Positions 14,934 to 23,637 of a stretch of 39,346 nt of DNA are shown here, piece after piece. The notes beneath the pieces are model-generated. The model did not search any database and had not been told where the DNA came from. It was given only the letters and a program-made list of their open reading frames with translations. Position 1 is the stretch's first letter. Each line of letters starts with the position of its first letter. Source of the DNA: Candidatus Aerophobus profundus SCGC AAA252-L23 (GTDB lineage: Bacteria; Aerophobota; Aerophobia; Aerophobales; Aerophobaceae); the NCBI GenBank assembly GCA_000402295.1, contig AQRW01000172.1, positions 1 through 39,346 on the forward strand, read 5' to 3'. A program made the translations under genes and the position numbers.

Positions 14934-16751
14934 CTATTCCTTCGATACCCGCAAGCGCAGTGGGAAGTCCTTCTTATTCAGAGCTGCGGGTAGCCCTTGG
15001 CTAAGGGATCGCCCGGAGAGCCAGGATTCCTCGCCGGTATTCAGATTAACTACAGTATAGATTCTCCCCGGATCAACGATAAACCATTCGGGGGTTGCGT
15101 TGAGACGCGGATAGGGAAAAGGAAGGTTCCAGATGGTGCGGTGTCGGGGCACATCGAACCTCAGAATGCCTTCCCATGCAGCATCAGAGCTCAAATAAAC
15201 GTAGAGTGATTTCTTATCACGATCGTATGCGGCACCAAGACGGACGTCTTCACGCCATGGATGGACCATAACACCTTGAGTTTTATAAGTAGCATACAAA
15301 AGTGAGGTCCGAATGAAATTTCCGTCGAGATAGCCCTCACTGACAAATCCAGAAGCAGACTGCATGGCAAACATTACTTCAATCTCGTCGTCCACCCAGT
15401 AGTGACATTCTGAAATATCAAACCAGGGTAGTAGATATAACATTGATTCAAGGGTATCAGCGTATCCATCATGAGACTCTCCTTCCCAGGGGAAGGATTT
15501 GCGTGCGGCCACAGCGCGCATGGTGCGCTTGATTTCATCTGCATAAATAGAAGTACCCTCAGCCAGATCAAAGGTTTGGTAAGCGTTAAGGATGTAACCC
15601 CAAGTATCCACGACTCTCTGATCAAGCGGTTGGTGAGTTTTGACATCAACAGTATTGCACCAGAGACCATCCTCGGTTCGTCCGACCACGAGAAGAAGAT
15701 CAAGAAGTCTCTTCAGCCCTGCCCGGTAACGAGCAGCCTGGGGTCGCCCTTGCATTTTCTCCAAGAAGTACAGCTCCGCCAGACCAGCAATTATCTCATT
15801 ACCATGGTCTCGAAAGCGGAAGTATGAACTGGCTGGTTCTCCTTGAGGAAAGTTCCAATCGTTGGCCGGCAGATACTGATTGTTTGGAAGCACGTGAAAG
15901 AGATAGGCCTCCGCGATACGTTCGGCCATTCGTAGATACTCCTCCTTTTTTGTTGCCCAGTAGAGTCGGGAAAGAACTTGGAGCATTTCGCCGTTGACCT
16001 CGGTACTGGAGGAACAAATCTTGCCTGCTGGGGTCTCGACGTGGGCTTTGTCAATGAGGGCTTGTACGATCTCTTCCAGACGCACAAACCAAGGTCCCCG
16101 GCCAGAACGCTCGACGACCGGCAACAAACCGTCCTTAGCATATTCGGAGGCACCAAAGATTACCTGCCATGAATCCTCGGTTGTTAACCTGGTTGGCCGG
16201 AAATGTATTGTCCCGGGCATAGACCCGCAGATTTCCCGTTCCTTGGCCAGGGTATCAAGCCATAGCTGTTCGCTGTCTTTGTCCAGGTACTGAGCTGCCA
16301 ACAATAAAAAGGGGAACAAGTCGGCGGCGGTATCTTTGGCATTCCAATAGGCCATCTTGGGATGAGTGGTTCTGGGCACGAGACCGGTCTCGAGATCTCG
16401 GAGTTTTTCCCAAGCTTTTAGGGTCCTGTAGGCTCGCTGAAATGCTTCCTGAGCCAAAATAGAATTCAACAAGGCCGCCCGCTCAAAATCACCTCGCTCT
16501 AGCGCCTCATGCATGGTGGCCACTATCTGTCGACGAGCGCCGAGGCGATCGGGTGAGATAATTGCTGTCCGTTGAACGGGCAGCTTACCTAGTCCTGTTT
16601 TCTGTAGAACGTTCTTCAGTGCTGATGTTAGTCCGATCTTACGCAGGATCGTCTTCACCACTCCCTTCGATAAGCCCACTGTCAGTATCGCCACTACCAA
16701 GATCACCGTACATACGAGTGTCACAATCAGAAGCTTCCTTGTGCACTTCAT
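14934..16751 (-). CDS. Membrane-anchored protein of unknown function, possible (alpha/alpha) toroid fold
   Basis: The 605-residue protein has a hydrophobic N-terminal segment at about residues 7-28 after a basic MKCTRK, so it is exported and probably anchored. The rest is soluble and rich in paired helices spaced like an (alpha/alpha)6 toroid: YWNAKDTAADLFPFLLLAA, AERIAEAYL, GNEIIAGLAELYFLEK, VDTWGYILNAYQTF. It ends with a beta-rich tail. This layout resembles polysaccharide lyases and glycosidases, but no catalytic motif is recognised and the name is fold-level only. The neighbours are the antiporter operon on one side and an IS3 remnant plus glycosyltransferases on the other. The context fits cell-surface glycan work. 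The ribosome binding site is weak. Confidence 0.7.
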   Translation of the reverse strand: MKCTRKLLIVTLVCTVILVVAILTVGLSKGVVKTILRKIGLTSALKNVLQKTGLGKLPVQRTAIISPDRLGARRQIVATMHEALERGDFERAALLNSILAQEAFQRAYRTLKAWEKLRDLETGLVPRTTHPKMAYWNAKDTAADLFPFLLLAAQYLDKDSEQLWLDTLAKEREICGSMPGTIHFRPTRLTTEDSWQVIFGASEYAKDGLLPVVERSGRGPWFVRLEEIVQALIDKAHVETPAGKICSSSTEVNGEMLQVLSRLYWATKKEEYLRMAERIAEAYLFHVLPNNQYLPANDWNFPQGEPASSYFRFRDHGNEIIAGLAELYFLEKMQGRPQAARYRAGLKRLLDLLLVVGRTEDGLWCNTVDVKTHQPLDQRVVDTWGYILNAYQTFDLAEGTSIYADEIKRTMRAVAARKSFPWEGESHDGYADTLESMLYLLPWFDISECHYWVDDEIEVMFAMQSASGFVSEGYLDGNFIRTSLLYATYKTQGVMVHPWREDVRLGAAYDRDKKSLYVYLSSDAAWEGILRFDVPRHRTIWNLPFPYPRLNATPEWFIVDPGRIYTVVNLNTGEESWLSGRSLSQGLPAALNKKDFPLRLRVSKE

Positions 16752-16767
16752 GAGCCTAAACCTTGTA

Positions 16768-16918
16768 TGGGGTGGACCCCGTTAGTCGGACACTAATTTA
16801 CCAAAGTTAAGTTACAGTTAAGTCTGTTTTTGTAGTCTCTACTATCAAAGTATACCTCAGCTGGTGTCCGGTAGTCAAGTGACTGATGTGGCCTTTCCTG
16901 GTTCCCGTTGAGCAGAGC
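16768..16918 (-). mobile_element. Remnant of an IS3-family element (transposase C-terminus and one end)
   Basis: Read on the - strand, 16918-16793 encodes ALLNGNQERPHQSLDYRTPA followed by EVYF and a short tail, then a TAG stop. RPHQSL-Y-TPAEVY is the hallmark C-terminus of IS3-family integrase-type transposases. Just past the stop, TGGGGTGGACCCCGTTAG (from 16768 on the + strand) looks like the element's terminal repeat. Nothing upstream of about 16918 matches a transposase, so only some 40 codons remain. It lies 16 bp upstream of the 605-residue gene. Confidence 0.8.
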
Positions 16919-16930
16919 ACCGGAGGTACT

Positions 16931-16988
16931 TTGACTAATTGGTCAAATCGGCTAATATGGAATTAGCAGGGATGAAGTCTGGTATAAT
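16931..16988 (+). promoter_or_regulatory. Candidate promoter region of the GT39-like gene
   Basis: TTGACT (16931-16936) with a 16-bp spacer to TAATAT (16953-16958) is a fair promoter. A perfect TATAAT also lies at 16983-16988, without a good -35 box. TTTGAC-TAATTG-GTCAAA at 16930-16947 is a 6-bp-arm inverted repeat over the first -35 box and could be an operator. The gene starts at 17037. Confidence 0.4.
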
Positions 16989-17036
16989 GGCATTGACCAG
17001 GAAATCCTGTCACTTTCTGATGCACGGAGACGAGAG

Positions 17037-18548
17037 TTGAATAAGGAGACATTTAGCCGACAGAAGATTCTTTCCCAGATACCCTATTTTCTCATTTTTC
17101 TTATCCTTGCCGGTTCTCTGAGCCGATTTTTCCAACTTGGTCAAGAAAACATATGGTTGGACGAGGCTTTTAGTCTGAAGATTAGCAAAGACATCCCCGG
17201 GCTTCACCTGAAGAATTACCTATTCTTCAGTAACTGGGGTGATGCTCATCCCCCTTTTTACTACTTTATCTTGCATTTCTGGGTGGGGCTATTCGGAACC
17301 GGTGAAGCGTCTCTGAGGGGACTTTCAGCGGTTTGCGGGGTTCTGGTTGTTATCTCTACTTATCATGTGGGTAGTAAACTAATTGACCGAAAAACAGCCA
17401 TAATCTCTTCCCTTCTTATTCTGGCAAATCCGGTGGCTCTGTACTACTCTCAGGAAGCCCGGATGTATGCCCTGACTTCCCTGCTGATACTTCTTTCTGC
17501 CTATTTTTTCTACAAGTCTCTGTCCAACGGAAGGAAAAGGTACTCTATCCTTTATGTCTTAGTCTCGACCCTGCTAATTTACACTCACTATTTGGGGATA
17601 CTCCTTCTTGGTGCGGAATTGTTCTTTTTTCTTGTCTGGTTTTCTTCCTTCAGGGACAGGAAAAAACTGAAAATGGTCATTTTGAGCTATCTGGTGATCC
17701 TTTGTCTGTATATTCCCTGGGCACCTAATGCTCTGGTAAGGTTAGACTGGCAACAGATTTCCTGGATGGAACCTCCTACCTTAGGCTGGGGTATATCAGC
17801 CATTACTTCTCTGTTGGGTATTGAGATTATGCACCTGCGAGTGACCCAGTTGATCAGTGTTTTGGGTTCCGTACCGACCTACCTTATTTATGCCCTCTTG
17901 GGAGTTATTGGGGGTCTAACTTTCACAGTTGGACTCCTGCGGTCTTTCTGGGAGAAGACTACTTTCAAGACTCTCCTGGCCGTACTCTGCTTTGTGCCCG
18001 CCATAATGTTTCTCATCTCTGTGGTTCAGGTTCCCATATTCAGCTTAAGACAGGCCTCAGTATATTTACCGGAAATTGCCCTAATCACTTCAATTGGCCT
18101 GGTTACTCTTTCAGGAAAAGTCTGCCAACGATTTGGATTGACCTTGGCAAACAAAGTCTTGGTCTGGTTTCTGGTACCCTTACTGCTGGCTAATCTGGTG
18201 GGTTCATACCGAGTTTACACAGTGGACACTAAGAGGAATTGGAGGAGAATTGCCAGAAAGGTGGAGAGTATAGCAGAGGACAAGCCTGTTGTTGTCTTTC
18301 CCTCGAGGTTCTCCGTACCTTTAGGATATTACCAGCCGAGAGGGGCTCAGATCATTCCGATCAAAGAAGGAAGCCCATTACTGCTTCGTCAGTTACTTGA
18401 GGATTACTACGAGTTCATTCTGATTCTTCGTGAGGGGAGGAGCTCTCAGGACTTTCTTGCCTCTCTGGCTGAGGAGGCAACCGTAAGGCACCAGTTTGAC
18501 CACCAGGGGATAGCTGTCTATTCTCTGCGCAAGAAGTCGATGAGGTAA
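17037..18548 (+). CDS. GT39/ArnT-like membrane glycosyltransferase
   Basis: The 503-residue integral membrane protein has about ten to twelve hydrophobic segments. It is a GT-C-fold enzyme that should use a polyprenyl-phosphate sugar on the outer face of the inner membrane. Family motifs are IWLDEAFS with Asp42-Glu43 in the first loop, HPPFYYFILHFW from 71, and YYSQEARMYAL around 136-146, typical of PMT/ArnT-like proteins. A C-terminal soluble segment ends in SLRKKSMR. The start is TTG 17037, after GGAGACGAGAG; no ATG is available before the first helix. It converges on the GT2-GtrA gene, which could make its polyprenyl-phosphate donor. Acceptor and sugar are unknown. Confidence 0.85.
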   Translation: MNKETFSRQKILSQIPYFLIFLILAGSLSRFFQLGQENIWLDEAFSLKISKDIPGLHLKNYLFFSNWGDAHPPFYYFILHFWVGLFGTGEASLRGLSAVCGVLVVISTYHVGSKLIDRKTAIISSLLILANPVALYYSQEARMYALTSLLILLSAYFFYKSLSNGRKRYSILYVLVSTLLIYTHYLGILLLGAELFFFLVWFSSFRDRKKLKMVILSYLVILCLYIPWAPNALVRLDWQQISWMEPPTLGWGISAITSLLGIEIMHLRVTQLISVLGSVPTYLIYALLGVIGGLTFTVGLLRSFWEKTTFKTLLAVLCFVPAIMFLISVVQVPIFSLRQASVYLPEIALITSIGLVTLSGKVCQRFGLTLANKVLVWFLVPLLLANLVGSYRVYTVDTKRNWRRIARKVESIAEDKPVVVFPSRFSVPLGYYQPRGAQIIPIKEGSPLLLRQLLEDYYEFILILREGRSSQDFLASLAEEATVRHQFDHQGIAVYSLRKKSMR

Positions 18549-18594
18549 GGGTTTAGGAGGCCCGAACCCGGAAGGCCCTATGGGGCTCTGGTGA

Positions 18595-19731
18595 TTATTT
18601 TCCTTTCCAGGTCCAGTTTTCATTGGCCAAGAAATTCCAGAAGGCAACTACCCCGATGGCCACGATTTCGGAAAACATATAGTGAACACCTGTTAATTCG
18701 GTTAATAGCCAGAGAATACCGAGGTTGGCCAGAAGACCAATTGTTGATACGGCCTGGAACTTGACCAAGCATACTACCAAATGGGATATGTCGGGGGCGG
18801 CTTTTGCTCTCCAGGTCCAGAAATTATTGAGGAGAAAATTTGAGATTATGGACACCTCGACCGAGATGAGAGCTGAGGTGATATAGTAAACTCCGACCAT
18901 CTCAGTGAGGATGTAAAGCAACTCCAGATTCACTATAGCCCCAGAAAGTCCTACCAGGGCGAACTTCACAAACTGAAGGGAAGTTACCTGATGCAAAAGT
19001 TCTTCCCCAAGACGCAAGGAAAGAAGAAAGGAAAAAGACTGTTTCAATCCGAGTTTGGACTTCCCAGCCGCCCGGGGAGCAAATTCATACCCTATCTCAT
19101 CAAAGGAAAAGTGAGGCGGTAGTTTCTTCAGGAGGTCGAAAAGTACCTTGAATCCCTGCTGGCGAAATCCATCCCTGGTCAGAAGATAGTCTCTCAGGGA
19201 GTCAATTTCACCTCCAAAGAAGCCGCTAAGAGGGTCAGAGCACGGTATCTTTTCCCTTAAAATGAAGCGCGCCAGATGGGTGCCAATTCTCGAGATCAGG
19301 CGGCGATGCCAGGGAAAATCGAGCCGAACTTCTCTTCTGGCTATAATCAACTTGGGTCCTTGGCGAAGTCTATCCAGTATTTCCTTGATTTTCTCGGGAG
19401 GATGTTGAAAATCCGCATCCATAACGACAAAATATTTCGTTTTCACCAAAGCTAATGCATCCAGGAGGGAGGCAGTTAGACCCTTGGGACTTCTCTTAGT
19501 CCTATCCAGAAAGTGGATACTCATTGTGCTGTTCCTACTTTCAAAGTTGCGGACTATCAGTTGAGTATTGTCACTGGAGCCATCATCGGCCACAATTACT
19601 GAGCATCCAGGATATCTTTTGGCTAACTCGCCTAATAGCCCACCGATGGTGTTCTGCTCGTTCAGGGTGGGCAGAATTACGGTAAGGTCGGTCTCCGGAT
19701 TGACATTACTAGGGGAGTTTTGTCTCATCAT
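18595..19731 (-). CDS. GT2 polyprenol-phosphate glycosyltransferase with GtrA domain
   Basis: The 378-residue protein has two parts. Residues about 15-230 form a GT2 domain of the dolichol-phosphate mannose synthase type: VILPTLNEQNTIGGLL, VIVADDGSSDNT at 45-56, and the nucleotide-sugar/metal site DADFQHPP at 105-112. Residues about 255-378 form a GtrA-like four-helix membrane domain, starting QFVKFALVGLSGAIVN and ending NFLANENWTWKGK. It should load a sugar from a nucleotide donor onto a lipid phosphate carrier at the inner face. The next genes encode GT-C enzymes that would use such a donor. Its first 102 codons and upstream bases are duplicated at 24.8-25.1 kb. No strong ribosome binding site precedes the ATG pair at 19731/19728. 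Confidence 0.9.
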   Translation of the reverse strand: MMRQNSPSNVNPETDLTVILPTLNEQNTIGGLLGELAKRYPGCSVIVADDGSSDNTQLIVRNFESRNSTMSIHFLDRTKRSPKGLTASLLDALALVKTKYFVVMDADFQHPPEKIKEILDRLRQGPKLIIARREVRLDFPWHRRLISRIGTHLARFILREKIPCSDPLSGFFGGEIDSLRDYLLTRDGFRQQGFKVLFDLLKKLPPHFSFDEIGYEFAPRAAGKSKLGLKQSFSFLLSLRLGEELLHQVTSLQFVKFALVGLSGAIVNLELLYILTEMVGVYYITSALISVEVSIISNFLLNNFWTWRAKAAPDISHLVVCLVKFQAVSTIGLLANLGILWLLTELTGVHYMFSEIVAIGVVAFWNFLANENWTWKGK

Positions 19732-19745
19732 ATATTTATGATAGT
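19427..19745 (-). repeat. 319-bp duplication, copy A (5' end of intact GT2 gene)
   Basis: Bases 19427-19745 match 24822-25140 at 311 of 319 positions without indels, by direct reading. The copy covers the first 102 codons of the GT2 gene and 14 bp upstream. Both edges are sharp. The partner is cut off exactly at the edge of the IS630 element. Confidence 0.9.
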
Positions 19746-19867
19746 ACTCGTCGAGAGTTCGTCAATTTTACGGACTCTTGGTTATCAGCCCGGCCGAACT
19801 GGTGTGACAGTCTCTTGGCCCGGCCAAAACTGGAAAACACAAGAGCTTTTGAGTTGGCACTCACGGC

Positions 19868-21484
19868 TTATTTCAGTTTCTTCCAAAGTTCGCAAAATAT
19901 GTAGTAGATTACTATTAGTGCCAGCAGTAGTCTAATTCGAAAAAACGTTGTCGAATTTGTTACTAAATATATGCTGTTAAGAAGGGTGTTCGTTGTTTCA
20001 TTGCTATCTACAAAAGGGTTGAATGTGCCCAGAGCAGAAAAGAATATTGAGATTGAAACAAGAGTGAGAAATAATCTTCTTATGATCTTTGAATCTCTTA
20101 TTTCATTTCTTATCTGTCCTAGCGGTAGACATAGCAGTAGCATAATTGAAGCAAACCATCTTATTCCAAATGAGCCACCACTGTAGTTGTTTGAACGGAA
20201 TACATATAAGAGTATGAATGTTGTTGATGCAAGTGTGATGTATAGATAATATTTCTTGTGTTTTGATAGTCTTTTGAAGATTATTATTAGGGCATATACG
20301 GAAAACAGTAGGATCGGTGTGTGGGATAATAGGCCTCTATGACCAATGATCATGTGGAATATGTATATTAGTAGTCCTGAGAGGTTGTGGTGTGTTGCAT
20401 GTCCGGTAAGGTCTTCTTGGCTGAATGCAGATCCTGGATAATCCCATAGTTCTGGGTTGACTGCTGGAGGCATTATGTTGCCGGATGTATATAGGTTAAG
20501 AAGCAAATAAATTACTATTGAAGGTATTGTTGACAACGCGAAAGCTGCTTTTAGCTTGAATGGTTCTTTCAAGAATATGATGAGGGCAAATGGAATGAAT
20601 AAGAAAACAGTTACGTCAATGCTTCCTGCTAGTGACATTAAGAATCCGGCAATTATTGCATTTTTCATTCCTTCTTTAATTTTTAGCAGATAATAAAAGC
20701 TAATGGTTAATAATGCTCCGCTTGGTACATGGTTGATGAAGACCATAGAAAAGGGCAACACTAAGGTTCCTGTACCTGCAACAAGTGTTAGTATTATTGA
20801 CCAGTCATCGTCTACGTTCAAATATCTCAATATTCTGTAGAAATAGACTAAGCCCAGTGATGAAATAACTCCTATTGTGATCAGTGTTAACAAGTATACG
20901 GATATTGCCATATTGCTGCTGAAAGTGATGAAAGGTTTTAGTGTGAAATAGAATATTGAGGCATAGATTGATAAAATGGGCGGTTTATCAGAATAGAAAT
21001 GCCCTTGATACAAGTACTTATCTCCTGTACCAGTAAGAAACTTAGAGCAATCATCAATTATGAGCGAATGATTGTGTACAATAGCTTCAACGGTAGCAAA
21101 TCTTGACTGGTCATTCCAGCCAAGTATTTTTGTTTGTGTGAATAGAGCAAAGAGGATGAGGAACGAAATGAGAATTAATCGTGTTCTTTTGATCTTTTTC
21201 AGTTTGTTTGAGAGGTGGATGAATAACTTACCGCGTTTTCTATAGCGAATATCTATTAGAATCAAAACAGCAGACAATATCAGCAACTCTATCTTGGCAC
21301 ACTTGATTTTCCAGGGGCAGTTGTCGCATTCACCATCAAAAGCAAGGGAATCAGCAACACTCTTCCACACCTCATAAGGAACTAAGACTAGCAACAGAGC
21401 TAAAGCCGCAAGAGCTAATAAAAAAATCCTGATGGCTTTTTCATGCTTGGGAGCGAAATATTCAACCGGTCTTTTTCTTGCCAT
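19868..21484 (-). CDS. Multi-spanning GT-C-like glycosyltransferase
   Basis: The 538-residue membrane protein has about a dozen hydrophobic segments. After two N-terminal helices and a cysteine cluster (CDNCPWKIKC at 53-62), a helix leads to the first large loop with GWNDQSRFATVEA at 122-134 and YSDKPPILS at 164-172. That loop is typical of GT39/GT-C proteins, whose acidic loop residues act in catalysis. The coding DNA is AT-richer than the GT2 and antiporter genes. The first 23 bp overlap the end of the next gene upstream. The 136 bp between it and the GT2 gene hold no obvious signal. Activity is inferred from family and context. Confidence 0.7.
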   Translation of the reverse strand: MARKRPVEYFAPKHEKAIRIFLLALAALALLLVLVPYEVWKSVADSLAFDGECDNCPWKIKCAKIELLILSAVLILIDIRYRKRGKLFIHLSNKLKKIKRTRLILISFLILFALFTQTKILGWNDQSRFATVEAIVHNHSLIIDDCSKFLTGTGDKYLYQGHFYSDKPPILSIYASIFYFTLKPFITFSSNMAISVYLLTLITIGVISSLGLVYFYRILRYLNVDDDWSIILTLVAGTGTLVLPFSMVFINHVPSGALLTISFYYLLKIKEGMKNAIIAGFLMSLAGSIDVTVFLFIPFALIIFLKEPFKLKAAFALSTIPSIVIYLLLNLYTSGNIMPPAVNPELWDYPGSAFSQEDLTGHATHHNLSGLLIYIFHMIIGHRGLLSHTPILLFSVYALIIIFKRLSKHKKYYLYITLASTTFILLYVFRSNNYSGGSFGIRWFASIMLLLCLPLGQIRNEIRDSKIIRRLFLTLVSISIFFSALGTFNPFVDSNETTNTLLNSIYLVTNSTTFFRIRLLLALIVIYYIFCELWKKLK

Positions 21485-22922
21485 ATTTCAGTAAAGTTGA
21501 TAATAGGAATATGTTATTGATTTTTGCGTCTTTCAATTTTTTCAGAGGTATTTCTAAACCGTAGGCGAAGAATAGGCTTAATGGTATGATTATCATAGTG
21601 GCTGCCCTTTCTGGGTAGATTGCGTACGAAAATGGCAATACCCAGTATTGGGCGTTTAGTATTAGTAGTACGATCATGACCATGAAGGCTGCGTATTGTA
21701 TGGCTCTTTTGAGATTTGTAAAAGATGCACAAATCAATCCTATTGAACAGATTATTAGAGAGTACTTGAATATGCTGTGACCAAATATGTAGCCTTTGAT
21801 ATAGGTTGGGATTGTCCAAATGAAGTTAGAGGCAGTCCCATGCCAGACATGCCCCCCGTCTCTCACCCACGATTTGATCCAGTCTATGGTCTCAGGAGTT
21901 GTAACTCCAAATTCAAAGGTGAACAGATAGGCTGAGACAATAATGAAGAAAAACGCTGTAAGCCACAAGTATTTGAACCATTTCCTTTTCTGGCATTCTT
22001 TGTTCAGCAAGAAATAAGCTAAAAATGAGACTCCAAATATATATACTGTCTGAATAAATATGAGTGTGTGAGTTAACATGATTGATACAAAAGCAATCGC
22101 TGTAAGTAAGATATTCCATTTATTGCTTTTCATTCTATCCAAGAGTGAGATAGATAAGATGAGAAATGCTATGGCAAGTATTGTTGGATTCCCACCCCAT
22201 GAAGTAAAACCCTGAGGATTTTCGGTGAAAAAAGAGAACGCTATTGATGAGATGAGAGCAAATGGCCATGAAACAAATCTATTCAAAAACACATACAAGA
22301 ACAGAGTCACCAAGGTGTATGTTATGCAAGTTATCAAGAAGGTACTTCTAAAAGGGGCTATTCCTCCCACGAGAGATGTTAGAGCGCTGAGGGTGTGAAA
22401 TCCAGCGGGAAAAGAATCAAACCTGTCAATTGCTAAAATCGGATAGTAATCATTAGGCACACCGTTTGCTCGGATTATTATTTGTGTTATATATGTGTGC
22501 ATGCTCATGTCTGCTCCGGGCGGTGCTATTGCAAAATACATTGGCTGCAGTCTTAGGATAAGTACAAACAAGAATATTAAAATTAGAATGAAATTGTGAT
22601 ATTTTAGTGAGATTCTATATTTGTTTGTTTTTGCAAATAAACAGTATGCAGTTATTGATGTGGTTATGGCTACTACTGATATGAAGAAAATTGTAAGACT
22701 CAATGGTATGAATTTCAGGAACCAGAAGGAGCAGACCCAGAAGCTCAATGATATTCCAACAACGTATATCAGTAGATTTGCCAACTCTACTTCTTCTTCA
22801 AATAAGGGTACAAATAGTAGTAGAATACCGGGTATTATTAATATGAATAAAGGCTTCCAAATTAGTGCAGCTACTAACAGCGACAGTACAATGATTAATC
22901 TTATGATAGAATTCTTTGCCAT
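21462..22922 (-). CDS. Multi-spanning membrane protein, GT-C/DUF6541-like, without its C-terminal domain
   Basis: The 486-residue protein is almost wholly hydrophobic, with about twelve to thirteen helices. A loop motif, PPGADMSMHTY around 134-144, resembles the metal/donor site of GT-C oligosaccharyl-type enzymes and of the archaeal and bacterial DUF6541 family. NDYYPILAIDRFDSFPAGFH follows. Proteins of this sort usually carry a soluble C-terminal domain after the last helix. Here the sequence stops soon after YGLEIPLKKLKDAK with a basic tail that overlaps the next gene by 23 bp. A domain of the missing type lies just upstream at 22984-23448. Codon use is AT-rich. Function is inferred; the family call is by pattern recognition only. 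Confidence 0.65.
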   Translation of the reverse strand: MAKNSIIRLIIVLSLLVAALIWKPLFILIIPGILLLFVPLFEEEVELANLLIYVVGISLSFWVCSFWFLKFIPLSLTIFFISVVAITTSITAYCLFAKTNKYRISLKYHNFILILIFLFVLILRLQPMYFAIAPPGADMSMHTYITQIIIRANGVPNDYYPILAIDRFDSFPAGFHTLSALTSLVGGIAPFRSTFLITCITYTLVTLFLYVFLNRFVSWPFALISSIAFSFFTENPQGFTSWGGNPTILAIAFLILSISLLDRMKSNKWNILLTAIAFVSIMLTHTLIFIQTVYIFGVSFLAYFLLNKECQKRKWFKYLWLTAFFFIIVSAYLFTFEFGVTTPETIDWIKSWVRDGGHVWHGTASNFIWTIPTYIKGYIFGHSIFKYSLIICSIGLICASFTNLKRAIQYAAFMVMIVLLILNAQYWVLPFSYAIYPERAATMIIIPLSLFFAYGLEIPLKKLKDAKINNIFLLSTLLKYGKKKTG

Positions 22923-22983
22923 GGCAATCTCCGGATCATTAATCCTTTAATCTCCATTTTCCCTTGATAGTCTCATTTCTGAT

Positions 22984-23637
22984 CTATTTCTTGCTTGTGT
23001 CTTGTAGTATTCTATATATGTATACTTGGTCTTTAGAGTAAATCAGTTGGTGATCTTCGCTATTTTGCAGATTTGAATTGTCTCTTGGGCACGAATCAGC
23101 ATATACGCATTTCTTACCGACATATACATATTTTGGGCCCTCTAATTCTTTTAGTCTATGCAGGTACATTATGTTTACGTGAGCGTCAGTTATTGGTCGG
23201 TAGATTATGGCAGGTATCCATAGTCCCGCATCACCATAGTTGTTTTGGATTAAGTCCCTTTCGGTAGTGTGTTTTGCTAGCCATGCAAGAGCTTCCATAT
23301 CTGCCGGCGTCACTGAACTTACAGAAGGGAATCTACTGGTGTATTTTTCATGGTTGATGTGGGGAAGTAACAGCAATGTCAGTGCGATTAGGAGAAATAC
23401 TATTGTTGAGTAAATGATTTCACTGATTTTCTTGTGTTTTCTTGTCATAACCAAGGCCGTGATCCAACCTGTAAATCTCCGTGGGGGTATTAGTTGTGCA
23501 AGTTTTCCTCTTTGGATGCCATCGTTCCCATCTCCTGCTTGGCAACCAGAGTATGGAGTATCTTCTTTTGTCCATGAGAAAGACATACTAGTATAATGTT
23601 TCCTAATTAACATATCAATGGGGAAATTATTAAGCAA
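22984..23637 (-). pseudogene. Orphan C-terminal domain of a GT-C/DUF6541-like protein
   Basis: The open frame runs 217 codons from TTG 23637, inside the IS630 transposase end, but recognisable sequence starts near residue 64 (MTRKHKK, ATG 23448). One helix (IIYSTIVFLLIALTLLLL) leads into a soluble domain with PADMEALAWLAKHT, NNYGDAGLWIPAIIYRP and YVYVGKKCVYAD. This is the pattern expected at the C-terminus of large GT-C membrane proteins, not of a free-standing protein. The preceding membrane part is missing, and the IS630 element lies immediately upstream. Most likely it is the tail of a gene whose front was lost with the IS insertion. Whether the piece is still translated is unknown. Confidence 0.65.
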
